From NCBI GenBank assembly GCA_905373475.1, contig CAJPTC010000001.1:1-64000 (forward strand): a DNA stretch of 64,000 nucleotides, given 5' to 3'. How positions within the stretch are numbered: position 1 is the first letter of the stretch; every line of letters starts with the position of its first letter. The notes beneath the pieces are model-generated. The model was not told the DNA's origin, searched no databases, and worked only from the letters and a program-made list of their open reading frames with translations. The position numbers were made by a program, and so were the translations under genes. The stretch comes from Bacteroidia bacterium. Its GTDB lineage: Bacteria > Bacteroidota > Bacteroidia > Bacteroidales > CAJPTX01. Shown here one piece after another: positions 16,060 through 24,627 of the stretch.

Positions 16060-17180
16060 AGAGGAAGGTTCTATACCTTGCAGGGGCACTACTGCTAGTG
16101 CTGAGCGCCTGCCGAAAAGAGAAGATAACCCCCGATACGCCACCGCAGCCCACTCCTCCTGAAAAAGCGGAAATAGCAGGATTTTACCTCCTTAATCAGG
16201 GGAATTGGGGCGCAAACAAAGCATCGTTAGATTACTATGATTTCGCAACGGGCAACTATACACGCGATGTATACGAAACACGTAACCCCGAAGTGCCTAC
16301 AGGACTAGGAGATGTGGGGCAGGATTTGCAGATTTATGGAAGCAAACTTTATGCTGTAATCAACGCCTCCAACAAGGTTGAGGTGATGGATGTGGCTACA
16401 ACCCGACGAATTGGACAAGTGGAGATACCGAATGCGCGCTACATCTGCTTTGAGGGGGGGAAGGCGTATGTATCGGCCTACCTCTCTACGAAACCTGGCG
16501 AAAAGGGCGCAGTTTTTGAAATAGACACTGCCACGCTTGCTATTACCCATCAATTTGAGGTGGGATTACAACCCGAGATGCTTTCCGTGGTAGGTGGTAC
16601 ACTTTACGTAGCCAATTCGGGAGGCTATAACCAACCTGAATACGACAAGACGATCTCCGTATTACCATTGACAACAAAAACACCCAGTGCCTCAATTCCA
16701 GTTGCCATCAATCTGGAAATGCTACGCATAGATCGGCATCAACAAATCTGGGTTACCTCTCGTGGCAACTACAACGACATCCCTAGCAATCTGTATTGTT
16801 TGGCGAAAAACGCCACTACGGGGCAGTATGAAGTGGTGAAAGATATGAAGCTCCCCTGTAGTCGCTTCGATATTCGGGGCGATTCGCTTTTCTACTACCA
16901 CTCGTTCACGGATTACGAGAAGCATCAGACCACGAACTCCTTTGGCGTGGTAGATGTAAAGAAACGCGAGGCGCTTACCCATTCGTTTTTAACAGACGCT
17001 GCCGAGTTGGTACAGCCCTACAATCTGGTTTTGCAGCCGAATGGGGGTAATATCTACATTGCAGATGCGACCGATTTCAAATCGAGTGGCTTTTTGTACT
17101 GCTATTCCTACGACGGCAAGTTCAAGTGGAAGGTGCAAACGGGCGATATTCCGTGCGCTATAGCCTTTGTGAAGAAATAG
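16056..17180 (+). CDS. YncE/DUF5074-like surface lipoprotein, BtuG-like
   Basis: 374-residue lipoprotein: signal peptide and lipobox LVLSAC (Cys about residue 19), a Pro-rich linker (PDTPPQPTPPEKAE), then repeated beta-propeller blades, each with segments such as LYAVINASNKVEVMD, AYVSAY, LYVANSGG and IYIADATD. This is the DUF5074/YncE-like seven-bladed propeller family that includes BtuG, the surface cobalamin-capturing partner of BtuB in Bacteroides. Its start overlaps the receptor stop by 4 bp, so the two are translationally coupled and should form one transport complex. The specific corrinoid role is inferred from this pairing. Confidence 0.75.
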   Translation: MKRKVLYLAGALLLVLSACRKEKITPDTPPQPTPPEKAEIAGFYLLNQGNWGANKASLDYYDFATGNYTRDVYETRNPEVPTGLGDVGQDLQIYGSKLYAVINASNKVEVMDVATTRRIGQVEIPNARYICFEGGKAYVSAYLSTKPGEKGAVFEIDTATLAITHQFEVGLQPEMLSVVGGTLYVANSGGYNQPEYDKTISVLPLTTKTPSASIPVAINLEMLRIDRHQQIWVTSRGNYNDIPSNLYCLAKNATTGQYEVVKDMKLPCSRFDIRGDSLFYYHSFTDYEKHQTTNSFGVVDVKKREALTHSFLTDAAELVQPYNLVLQPNGGNIYIADATDFKSSGFLYCYSYDGKFKWKVQTGDIPCAIAFVKK

Positions 17181-17255
17181 GTAGCAGGAGCGGAATATAC
17201 GGCACTGCCGCTCTCTATTCGAATATATTTACTACAACACGACAACGGCATTAAC

Positions 17256-17879
17256 ATGATAGTGATACTCTTGATTGTCATCACGGCTATCGTCTCCATT
17301 CTGGCCTTCTCGCGGCGCGAATTGCTCTACCGTTTAGCGCTTACCTACTACGAAGTGGTCGAACAAAGGCAAATCTACCGTCTCCTGTCGCATATATTCG
17401 TACACGGGAGCTGGGGGCATCTGCTTATCAATATGCTTGTCTTCTACTCTTTCGGAGTAGCAATTTCCTCCGAATTCCAATACTTGTATGAGATTGGCAT
17501 CATTCATTTCCCCAATATCCAATTTCTTGCTCTTTACCTCGGAGGCGGTATTACGGCGGGTCTCTTCAGTTTGTTACTACGCCGCGAACGGAGTATCCCT
17601 AGTGTAGGAGCTTCAGGGGGTGTTGCTGCACTTGTTTTTGCTTGTATCTTTTTCGATCCGTGGGCTCGTCTCTACATATTTGGGCTGGTCCCGCTCCCTG
17701 GTATTATTCTCGGTGTTGCCTACCTCTTTTACTCTTGGTACATGGGCAAACGTGGGCAGGACAACATAGATCATCACGCACATTTCTTCGGGGCGCTTTA
17801 TGGCTTTGTTTACCCCATGGTAGCCATAGATTATAAACTGATTTTCCACTTCCTTAACCAACTCTTCTTTAACAACTAA
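17256..17879 (+). CDS. Rhomboid-family intramembrane serine protease
   Basis: 207-residue polytopic inner-membrane protein. The family motifs are present: HGSWGHLLINM in TM2, the catalytic serine in GASGG (S120) and the catalytic histidine near H176 (DHHAHFFGALYG). At least six hydrophobic segments are seen. Rhomboids cut substrate membrane helices; the substrate cannot be told here. ATG 17256. The following aminotransferase gene begins 1 bp after its stop codon, so the two are one transcription unit. Confidence 0.93.
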   Translation: MIVILLIVITAIVSILAFSRRELLYRLALTYYEVVEQRQIYRLLSHIFVHGSWGHLLINMLVFYSFGVAISSEFQYLYEIGIIHFPNIQFLALYLGGGITAGLFSLLLRRERSIPSVGASGGVAALVFACIFFDPWARLYIFGLVPLPGIILGVAYLFYSWYMGKRGQDNIDHHAHFFGALYGFVYPMVAIDYKLIFHFLNQLFFNN

Positions 17880-17880
17880 G

Positions 17881-18786
17881 ATGGCGGAAGAACACTGGCC
17901 GTATCGGCGCATCAAGCGTCCGCCTCGTATGCAAGTGTGGTTGGATGGCAGATTTCTGTTTGAAGAAGACCCCATATTTTCTCTCTCCGACTGGAACTCC
18001 GCACAGCAGATGGGTTTTAGCGTACTTTTCCGCGCTTATGGCTCAGAGATCCGCTTCTTTAATCGCTACTACGAACATTTGGTAGATTGCCTCACGCTGT
18101 CCCAATTCCCCGATTTTATCTTCCTTAGTCGCGATATGCTACGGAGTAGTGCAAATACTTTGCTTCAGAAGAATCGCTATCATCGTAATGCTCTGCTTAA
18201 TGCGACTTGCTTTCTTCGCCTACACCCCGACTGGAGCAATTCGCCGCAATGGACTACATCGCTTCTCCTTCAGGCTGAGCAACTAGAAGGACAATACTTC
18301 GATTCTCATATTCCCGCATCGGTCGTAATCTCATACCAAGACATTAGGCTGCATGCCGACAAGCTAAGCTCCATTGCTTGGTTAGGAAACCCGAGCCTCG
18401 GTTTTGCACGGCAGTTCTGCGAGCAACGCGGTGCGACAGATTGTCTATTCTACAACGAGGCGGGCGTCCCACTACAGACGAGTCAGCGCGACATTTATTG
18501 CTGGAAAGGGGACACGGTTTTTACGCCAGCATTGGAGCTTGGACTCAGACACGATCCTTTTCGTGAAATTGTAGCGGAGGCTGTTCGGCAAAAGGGATGT
18601 CGCATTGAAGAGGGGAAACTTACGTGGAAAATTTTCCAACAGGCTGATGAGATTTTTTTAGCTAGCACTCGCTATGGCATAGAGCCTGTGAAGCGGCTTG
18701 ACAACAAAATAACCTCCGAAACGAGCAAACGGACGCGCGAACTAATTGAGACGCTCAATAAGCTCTTTTTTGCGGAACTGCAATAA
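17881..18786 (+). CDS. PLP-dependent class IV aminotransferase (PabC/IlvE-like)
   Basis: 301-residue fold-type IV PLP enzyme. The expected landmarks are seen: an N-terminal substrate-loop region (RFFNRYYEHL), the Schiff-base lysine in HADKLSSIAWLGN (about residue 161), and the phosphate-binding segment near the C-terminus (QADEIFLASTRYGIEPV). Relatives are branched-chain or D-amino-acid aminotransferases and aminodeoxychorismate lyase. The sequence is divergent and no folate or branched-chain gene is nearby, so the substrate is left open. It starts 1 bp after the rhomboid stop. Confidence 0.8.
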   Translation: MAEEHWPYRRIKRPPRMQVWLDGRFLFEEDPIFSLSDWNSAQQMGFSVLFRAYGSEIRFFNRYYEHLVDCLTLSQFPDFIFLSRDMLRSSANTLLQKNRYHRNALLNATCFLRLHPDWSNSPQWTTSLLLQAEQLEGQYFDSHIPASVVISYQDIRLHADKLSSIAWLGNPSLGFARQFCEQRGATDCLFYNEAGVPLQTSQRDIYCWKGDTVFTPALELGLRHDPFREIVAEAVRQKGCRIEEGKLTWKIFQQADEIFLASTRYGIEPVKRLDNKITSETSKRTRELIETLNKLFFAELQ

Positions 18787-18883
18787 GTAGGAGCTTACCT
18801 GCACAGCACAAAGCACTTAGGGCGTGAACAGCGTTGCAATAGTGGCAGTAGCTTTACGGCAAGCAAATTTTGGGAGCAAGGAA

Positions 18884-18914
18884 TTTGGTAATTCTAAGAA
18901 AAGAGCTACCTTTG
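18884..18914 (+). promoter_or_regulatory. Complete promoter of tRNA-Lys
   Basis: TTTG (18884-18887), a 19-bp spacer and TACCTTTG (18907-18914): an exact match to the Bacteroidota -33/-7 architecture. The tRNA begins 14 bp after the -7 box. Confidence 0.85.
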
Positions 18915-18928
18915 TGTGTTCATACGTT

Positions 18929-19001
18929 CGGTTCGTAGCTCAGCTGGTAGAGCACGTGACTCTTAATCATGGGGTCGAGGGTTCGAGCCCCTCCGAACCG
19001 A
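18929..19001 (+). tRNA. tRNA-Lys (anticodon CTT)
   Basis: Full cloverleaf: 7-bp acceptor CGGTTCG/CGAACCG, D arm GCTC...GAGC, anticodon stem CGTGA/TCATG around loop CTCTTAA (anticodon CTT, lysine), T arm GAGGG TTCGAGC CCCTC, discriminator A. The 3' CCA is not encoded. It is preceded by a consensus promoter and followed six bases later by a terminator, so it is a single-gene unit. Confidence 0.95.
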
Positions 19002-19006
19002 CAGAC

Positions 19007-19038
19007 AAGGCGGTCTCAGTAATGAGGTCGCCTTTTTT
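19007..19038 (+). terminator. Terminator of tRNA-Lys
   Basis: Eleven-pair hairpin, AAGGCGGTCTC pairing with GAGGTCGCCTT through two G-U pairs, 6-nt loop, followed by six T residues (19033-19038). Confidence 0.85.
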
Positions 19039-19091
19039 CTTGAAAAGGAAAGGAGTTACGCTCGCTCCAATCTCGTTTTATCCTATGACCT

Positions 19092-19796
19092 CTATTCTCG
19101 TAGGTCGGTTACTGTTACACCTTTGAGTTTCTTCGTATCGAGCGAAAAAACAGAGCGCACCTGTGCATTCGGTTCAAATTTCTTCAGCTCTACGATGTAA
19201 CGGCTACCGTCTCTTCCAAAATAGGAGAATTTAGCGGGCAACAGGGTCTGCTTGTATAGTGCAATGTGGATTTGCGAATAGGGCTGATTGATATCGTGAG
19301 GGTAGAGTGAGAGGTCGTAGTAGGTATGCCCTCCTTCGGTGCGCTCTCCACGGAACTGAATTTTGAAATCTTCTTGGTAACTTGAGAAGAGTCGCAGCGG
19401 GTTATCTACGGGCGATGTTGAGGTTGAATCAACCGTCGTGATTGTTACCTCTTTGGAACTGGCAACGTACTGCCAGCGCGAACACCCGTCGGAGTATACT
19501 TCTAACCCTACGCCATTAAAGTAATATTGTGCCCCACGTGCTTCTAGGTCTGCCGTATAAACTCGTGGTGTCTTTTGTTGCGGATATTTTATTTCAAGAT
19601 TTAGAGCCGCTCGGAAGGAATGTAAAGTCGCCATTTTCTTTGAGAACTGTACCGCAATCTCCTTGCCACGTGCATCCTCGCTCTCTTTGGATTGTTGCGC
19701 GCATGTAATTTCAACAAATGAGATGAAAAAAATAAGAGGGAGTAGAAACCACGAACAGTGTGAAAAGAATCGGAGTGCGTGGGTGTGCAGCATCAT
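19092..19796 (-). CDS. LolA-like outer-membrane lipoprotein carrier
   Basis: 234 residues with an N-terminal signal segment (hydrophobic FLLPLIFFISFVEITCAQ) for export to the periplasm. The mature part has the LolA pattern: an amphipathic N-terminal helix (AVQFSKKMATLHSFRAALN), then a half-barrel of beta strands with D/N-PLRLFSSYQEDF and a C-terminal FSYFGRDGSRYIVELKKFEPN hairpin. LolA shuttles lipoproteins from the inner membrane to the outer membrane. In many Bacteroidota lolA lies beside ftsK; here the two are about 37 kb apart. Paralogues of LolA with other roles exist, so no gene symbol is given. Confidence 0.75.
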   Translation of the reverse strand: MMLHTHALRFFSHCSWFLLPLIFFISFVEITCAQQSKESEDARGKEIAVQFSKKMATLHSFRAALNLEIKYPQQKTPRVYTADLEARGAQYYFNGVGLEVYSDGCSRWQYVASSKEVTITTVDSTSTSPVDNPLRLFSSYQEDFKIQFRGERTEGGHTYYDLSLYPHDINQPYSQIHIALYKQTLLPAKFSYFGRDGSRYIVELKKFEPNAQVRSVFSLDTKKLKGVTVTDLRE

Positions 19797-19937
19797 GGTA
19801 TTTTACAGTAAGATTTCGGCGTATTGTAGTATGTTTTCAAAGCTTGCTAGAAGGCGTCCGACCTGTTCGCAATTGCCTACTATGTAAACTCTATTCGCTG
19901 TGCAATATTGCTCTGCGCCACCAGAGCGAGGATTTCC

Positions 19938-20603
19938 TTACTTAATCTTTGTGGCCACTATAACGCCGTCTCCTGCGGGAAGGAGGGTAGCCTTAAAGGA
20001 GTGGTTGGCGAAGAGTGCACTGTTAAAAGTTCGGAGAGCGTTGGTGCGGACATCGTGTTCCGACGATGTATAGGTCTTTCCGCCCCACAATACATTATCG
20101 GCAATGATAGTGCCTCCGATATCGAGCAACGGAGCTATCAGTTCAAGGTATTGCGGATACTCGGCTTTGTCGGCATCTACGTATACGAGATCGAAGGTGT
20201 GCCCGAGTAGCGTGGGGAGCAAATTACACGCAGTACCCCGCAGCAGTGTAATTCGTGTTGTAAGCTCCGCCCGAGCAAAATATTTCTCGGCAATATCGGC
20301 ATGGAGCGTACTACTTTCAAGGGTTGTAACTGCTCCTGTCGCTCCTACGGCTCTCGCTAAACGGATGGTAGAATATCCCGTAAACGTGCCTAATTCGAGT
20401 ACACGATGCACCGAATGAGTGGCAATAAACCATTCCATAAATGTACAGAGCCACCTATCGCCCAACATACGCGGATGCTGCGTTACAGCATACGTTTCGC
20501 GTACTAACGCTTGCAGTAATTCGTCGTCTGGAGCAAAAAGCGTTTCCAGATATTCGCGCAGATTGTTTACGGCGGGATCTACTGTAACCAATGTATCAGA
20601 CAT
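19938..20603 (-). CDS. SAM-dependent O-methyltransferase (CCoAOMT-like family)
   Basis: 221-residue class I methyltransferase. Motif I appears as VLELGTFTGYSTIRLA (about 65-80); VYVDADKAEY carries the metal-binding aspartates; and IIADNVLWGG is the third metal/substrate motif. These mark the divalent-cation-dependent catechol or caffeoyl-CoA O-methyltransferase family, whose bacterial substrates are rarely known. Its start overlaps the end of the M16 peptidase gene by 8 bp, so it is translationally coupled to it. Confidence 0.9.
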   Translation of the reverse strand: MSDTLVTVDPAVNNLREYLETLFAPDDELLQALVRETYAVTQHPRMLGDRWLCTFMEWFIATHSVHRVLELGTFTGYSTIRLARAVGATGAVTTLESSTLHADIAEKYFARAELTTRITLLRGTACNLLPTLLGHTFDLVYVDADKAEYPQYLELIAPLLDIGGTIIADNVLWGGKTYTSSEHDVRTNALRTFNSALFANHSFKATLLPAGDGVIVATKIK

Positions 20604-21834
20604 ACAGGAGTGTTACCAATTGCTCAGGGCGCAGATACTCGTTCGCTAAGGCTAGAAGATCCTTAGCCTCTATATTGTGCCATTCGGCAAGAAGCTGTGT
20701 TGTGGGAGTATAGGGGATATCGTCTAGGAGATAGCGGACATAGGTTAGAATAACGCTCTCTATGTTTTCATTTGCGAGCCAAAACTGCCCTATGCACCGT
20801 GTTTTTGCCTTGCTGAGAATGGAGATCGAGATGGGCTTAGTACGCATCTTCTCAATTTCGTCTTTCACAATCTCTATACAATGCGTAATCTCATCGCGCG
20901 ATGTGGCAAAATAGACCGAGAGGTAACCCGTATCGAGGAAAGTTGTATTGGCGGCCTCTACCGTGTAGACCAGTCCCAATTTTTCGCGCATGCGTTTGTT
21001 AAGCTGCGATGTAGTGGCAGAGCCTCCCAAGATCTCCGTTAGAAGCCGAAAGGCAATATTCCGTTTATCGCGTACCGAGGGAGCTAATGCTCCCATCATG
21101 CAGTGTGCTTGCGATGTGCGCTTAGCTATCCTTTTCTCTGCAAGCAGGGGAGAAGGCTCAAACAGTTTACGATTCTGTTGGCTCGTCTGATAGGGGATAT
21201 CTGTAAAATTTTTGTTCGCTAGCGCCACGACTTTCTTGAACTCGTAGGGCCCAGTTACGAAAATGGCAATGCGGTCTAACCCATACGTTCGTTGCAAATA
21301 GGCAAGCAAGTGTTTGCGCCTAAATTTCCGTACAGAGGCGGTTGTGCCAAGTATATTGTGCCCAAGTTCAGAACCCGCAAAAAGCAAGTCTTCAAAATCG
21401 TCAAATATAAGTTCGCTAGGCTCATCTTTGTAGGAATTTATCTCTTCGAGTACGACGTCGCGCTCCCGTTCGAGCTCTTGCTCGGGGAAGTTCGCATGGC
21501 ACAGAATGTCGGAAAGGAGTTCTAGCACGCGTCCCAGATAGAGTGGCACAAACGAGGCGTGAATTACCGTTTCTTCCTTCGTCGTATAGGCGTTGAGCTC
21601 GCCGCCTATATTCTCTACACGATTGAATACCTGAAAGCCATTGCGTTTTTCAGTCCCCTTGAAATACATGTGTTCCACCAAATGTGCAACGCCATATTCC
21701 GAGGGGAGTTCGTCGCGCGAACCTGCACAGATGTAGATTCCCGCAAAACCGACTTGCAGTTTGTTGGGAGCAAATACGAGGCGTACACCACACGGCAGCA
21801 GTGTCTGCGAGATGGGAGTTTCTTCGTGCTGCAT
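20596..21834 (-). CDS. M16-family zinc metallopeptidase
   Basis: 412-residue pitrilysin-type peptidase. The inverted zinc motif HLVEH is at residues 51-55 (GVAHLVEHMYFKGT) and the third zinc ligand glutamate lies in the conserved E-E-I-NSYKDEPSE region near 130. The C-terminal M16C half has the usual R-x-Y-x-x-x and LGLVYTVEAANT segments. No signal peptide is evident, so a cytoplasmic processing peptidase is expected. It lies in a minus-strand run after the DUF368 gene (22-bp gap) and before the O-methyltransferase (8-bp overlap). Confidence 0.92.
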   Translation of the reverse strand: MQHEETPISQTLLPCGVRLVFAPNKLQVGFAGIYICAGSRDELPSEYGVAHLVEHMYFKGTEKRNGFQVFNRVENIGGELNAYTTKEETVIHASFVPLYLGRVLELLSDILCHANFPEQELERERDVVLEEINSYKDEPSELIFDDFEDLLFAGSELGHNILGTTASVRKFRRKHLLAYLQRTYGLDRIAIFVTGPYEFKKVVALANKNFTDIPYQTSQQNRKLFEPSPLLAEKRIAKRTSQAHCMMGALAPSVRDKRNIAFRLLTEILGGSATTSQLNKRMREKLGLVYTVEAANTTFLDTGYLSVYFATSRDEITHCIEIVKDEIEKMRTKPISISILSKAKTRCIGQFWLANENIESVILTYVRYLLDDIPYTPTTQLLAEWHNIEAKDLLALANEYLRPEQLVTLLYV

Positions 21835-21856
21835 TTTACGAATAATACCGACGAAT

Positions 21857-22765
21857 TTAAGCTACTTCCTTTTTCTTTCGAGTAGATAGCCACTCCAAAA
21901 GAAGCACCATGACAAGTCCCAATAGCCCCATCAATAGGGCTTGCAAGAGTTGGGAACTGCCACGCGAGAGTGCGTAGGTCTGTGGCGCGAGAAGTGTAAG
22001 CTGATAACTTGCCGCATCGCTCGTCTCTTTCCAAGGCCATAGGCGTACCATTGCTCCAAGTATGAAACCCGAGAGGAGGGCTAGCATCAGATTCTTAAAG
22101 CGGGTAAATAGCCACGAGAGAAGACGCGAGAAAGCCAAAATTCCCAATAGAGCACCGAGAGCAAAAACGGTAAGATGGGCAATGTCTAGTGCTACCACGA
22201 GTTGAAGTACGCGCGAATACATGCCGAGCAGGATGAGGATAAAACTCCCCGAAATACCTGGAAGTATCATGGCACATATACCGAGAACCCCTGCGAAGAA
22301 ATACCAAAGATAGGATTCGCCTCCCACAATGGGCGTGACGAAATTAACAAGAAGTCCCGCTGCCACACCAACGATTGCACCCAATACGGAAGGCAGTGTC
22401 CAATGCGATACTTTTCGCCCCACAACGAGCACTGTGGCAAGCATCAGACCAAAGAAAAAGCTTTCTACGGGGATGGGGTAGGTCGCCAGTAGGTACTGAA
22501 TAAGCCGTGCAAGGCTGAAAATAGCGGAAAGAATGCCGAGGATAATTGTTAGCAAGAAGCTCCAGCCTATGGCGCGAAAATAGGCTGCAAAACGACCGCG
22601 ACGTAATAGTTGTAGATTCTCGCGCGCAATGGTTCTTGCTATGCAATCCACCAAATGCTCATAAATTCCTACGAGCAACGCGATTGTGCCGCCCGATACG
22701 CCTGGAATTAGGTCAGCTGTGCCCATAAAAAAGGCCTTGAGGTATAGCATTAGGTATTTTACCAT
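21857..22765 (-). CDS. DUF368 membrane protein, PopT-like undecaprenyl-phosphate transporter
   Basis: 302-residue polytopic inner-membrane protein with about eight hydrophobic segments. The DUF368 signatures are present: ADLIPGVSGGTIALLVGIYE at the N-terminus and a second copy MILPGISGSFILILLGMY around residue 175, an internal repeat typical of the family. Recent work assigns members (PopT) to recycling of undecaprenyl phosphate across the inner membrane for cell-wall and polysaccharide synthesis. ATG 22765 is preferred over GTG 22771. It starts 26 bp after dapA, whose product also feeds cell-wall synthesis. Confidence 0.88.
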   Translation of the reverse strand: MVKYLMLYLKAFFMGTADLIPGVSGGTIALLVGIYEHLVDCIARTIARENLQLLRRGRFAAYFRAIGWSFLLTIILGILSAIFSLARLIQYLLATYPIPVESFFFGLMLATVLVVGRKVSHWTLPSVLGAIVGVAAGLLVNFVTPIVGGESYLWYFFAGVLGICAMILPGISGSFILILLGMYSRVLQLVVALDIAHLTVFALGALLGILAFSRLLSWLFTRFKNLMLALLSGFILGAMVRLWPWKETSDAASYQLTLLAPQTYALSRGSSQLLQALLMGLLGLVMVLLLEWLSTRKKKEVA

Positions 22766-22790
22766 CAGCACTCTTGTACTTTCCCAAAAA

Positions 22791-23672
22791 TTATAATGCT
22801 TTCAAAGCTTCTGCAATACGCCTAGCGAGTTCGGTAGAGGCAGGAACTAGTGGTAAACGTAGCCGATTTTCGCAAATACCTAGGCTTGCCATGGCAGCTT
22901 TCACGCCCACAGGGTTACCTTGTTCAAAGAGGAGTTTATAGAGGTTGTGTAAACGGAGGTGTATTGCGGCGGCTGTGTGAAATTCCTCACGAAGCGCTGC
23001 GTGTACCATCTCGCCGAAGAGGGCAGGTAGTACATTCCCGATTACCGAGATAACGCCTTGTGCGCCCACGGAAATCATAGGGAGGGTAAGCGAATCGTCA
23101 CCCGATAGTACGCAAAAATCTTTAGGCTTCTGAGCCAGTATTTCACTCACCTGATCTAGGCTACCTGCTGCCTCTTTTATCCCCACAATGTTGGTAAAGT
23201 CTTGTGCTAAACGTAGGGTTGTACTTGCTAACATGTTTACCCCCGTACGTCCTGGCACATTATAAAGCAAAATGGGACACTTCACTACACGTGCTACTGC
23301 GGCAAAATGCTGATATATACCCTCTTGGTTCGGTTTGTTGTAGTTCGGCACAGCGGAAAGAATGTAATCCACACCCTCATAATCGAATGTTTTAAGTTCT
23401 TCCACAAGCCGTTGTGTATTGTTGGCGCTTTTACCAACCACAATGGGTACGCGCCTTGCCACCTGTGCAATGACTCGCCGCACGTATTCGTGCTGTTCAT
23501 CCGCTGTTAGGGTAGGCGTTTCGCCCGTTGTACCTAGTACAACGAGAAAATCGGCTTTACCGTCAAGAAGGTGATTAACAAGACGCTCTGTGGCTGCCCA
23601 ATCTATGGTGCCTGCTGCATTGAAGGGCGTTATCATTGCGACGCCCAAACCGCTCAAAACTTGGTTCTTCAT
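22791..23672 (-). CDS. dapA: 4-hydroxy-tetrahydrodipicolinate synthase
   Basis: Condenses pyruvate with aspartate semialdehyde, the first committed step to lysine and diaminopimelate. 293 residues, normal length. The Schiff-base lysine is K166 (NIVGIKEAAG), the catalytic tyrosine Y137 in LLYNVPGRTG, and the TT pair lies in LGTTGETPT (residues 48-49). ATG 23672. It is probably the first gene of the dapA-DUF368-M16-methyltransferase run. DUF6913 and ligA lie upstream on the same strand, but the three-gene accessory island at 23.8-26.3 kb separates them. Confidence 0.97.
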   Translation of the reverse strand: MKNQVLSGLGVAMITPFNAAGTIDWAATERLVNHLLDGKADFLVVLGTTGETPTLTADEQHEYVRRVIAQVARRVPIVVGKSANNTQRLVEELKTFDYEGVDYILSAVPNYNKPNQEGIYQHFAAVARVVKCPILLYNVPGRTGVNMLASTTLRLAQDFTNIVGIKEAAGSLDQVSEILAQKPKDFCVLSGDDSLTLPMISVGAQGVISVIGNVLPALFGEMVHAALREEFHTAAAIHLRLHNLYKLLFEQGNPVGVKAAMASLGICENRLRLPLVPASTELARRIAEALKAL

Positions 23673-23800
23673 CGTAAAATACTCACTAAGTGTGGTCTCT
23701 ACACATTCTGTTCCACACGTTCATTCTCTGCAATTTATGAGACAAATAAAGACTAAAATTTTCTATTGACTGTTCGCCTCACAGTGTTTTTCGCTTGCCT

Positions 23801-23851
23801 TCTCTACACATTATACCTTGGTTCTACTCGCTCGAGGATCTCTTTTAGCTT
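23801..23851. repeat. 51-bp direct repeat, copy 1
   Basis: Identical to 25404-25454. It covers the last codons and stop of the first paralogue (encoding the shared tail LKEILERVEPRYNV). Confidence 0.9.
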
Positions 23852-24520
23852 TTCGAAGGCGGGTAAATCTTCCTCGTTTTCGTCTTTTGAGTAATAGGCA
23901 TTAAATCGTTCTAGTTTTTTTTCATATTTCGGATCGTTACATAGTTTTGAGATTACGAGTCCTATAAAATCGGCAGCACCCCAAGGAAGGATACCTACCT
24001 CTTCTTTACCCCAATAAGTATTTGTTTTATCTAGTTCATCCATCTTTTTTAATACGTTGGGTAGATACGAATAGTAATTTAGGAATTCCAGTCCTTCTCC
24101 CAGTAGATAGCTAATATACCAATCGAGATATGCATTCGCCGCTTCAGGAGCATCTATTCCTCCCCAATTACCACGTTTCAAATCAAAAGAATCTTCTCCA
24201 TAGTATCCCCAATCTGAAGAAACTGAATAATCACAAATGGTAAATATAAATTTTATTTTTCTAAACTCATCTATATATATATAAGGTTTTTGGATATTTC
24301 GAGCAACTTCAAAAAGTATATTTGCAACCTCGATATGCTCTCTATAAAATCCTGTCCCTTCAATTGCATCAGAGAGTGGTATCAAACAAAATGAATCGAT
24401 GTACTGGTCGGTAGCTTTTAGATATCGAATCCCGTCAGTAACTCTTCTTATGTAACCTAATGGTTTTAGCACTTCATCCAGACGTGTAAGAATGATTTTT
24501 TTTATTTCTGCTTTCAACAT
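23804..24520 (-). CDS. Immunity-like paralogue 1 of 3 (unknown family)
   Basis: 238-residue acidic, cytoplasmic protein without signal peptide or membrane segment. I do not recognise the family. It shares with its two neighbours an N-terminal LDE.L.PLGY motif, a W-G/F-GID/LDTEKA core (here NWGGIDAPEAANAYLDW), the SYLPNVLKKMDELD helix, the GLVISKLCNDPKYEKKLER segment and the C-terminus KEILERVEPRYNV. Tandem arrays of this kind are typical of immunity proteins that accumulate against polymorphic toxins. A 34-codon frame ends two bases before its ATG 24520 (TTG 24526 is an alternative), as if a toxin tail had been joined to it. The AT-rich composition differs from dapA and ligA on either side. 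Confidence 0.7.
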   Translation of the reverse strand: MLKAEIKKIILTRLDEVLKPLGYIRRVTDGIRYLKATDQYIDSFCLIPLSDAIEGTGFYREHIEVANILFEVARNIQKPYIYIDEFRKIKFIFTICDYSVSSDWGYYGEDSFDLKRGNWGGIDAPEAANAYLDWYISYLLGEGLEFLNYYSYLPNVLKKMDELDKTNTYWGKEEVGILPWGAADFIGLVISKLCNDPKYEKKLERFNAYYSKDENEEDLPAFEKLKEILERVEPRYNV

Positions 24521-24522
24521 TG

Positions 24523-24627
24523 TCAATCATTTATTTGTGTGATCTCATCTATTTTCACATTGTCAATGGACGTTATCCCGTCTCCAGAGATTCGTACTAG
24601 TTTACCTCTACGCTTGCCTAAAAAACA
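24523..24627 (-). pseudogene. Possible toxin C-terminal stub before paralogue 1
   Basis: On the minus strand an open frame of 34 codons (CFLGKRRGKLVRISGDGITS, then IDNVKIDEITQIND) begins directly after the stop of paralogue 2 and ends TGA at 24523-24525, two bases before the ATG of paralogue 1. It has no start codon of its own and basic, coding-like composition. It looks like the last residues of a larger protein left when a tail-plus-immunity module recombined in. The function of the parent protein is unknown. Confidence 0.45.
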
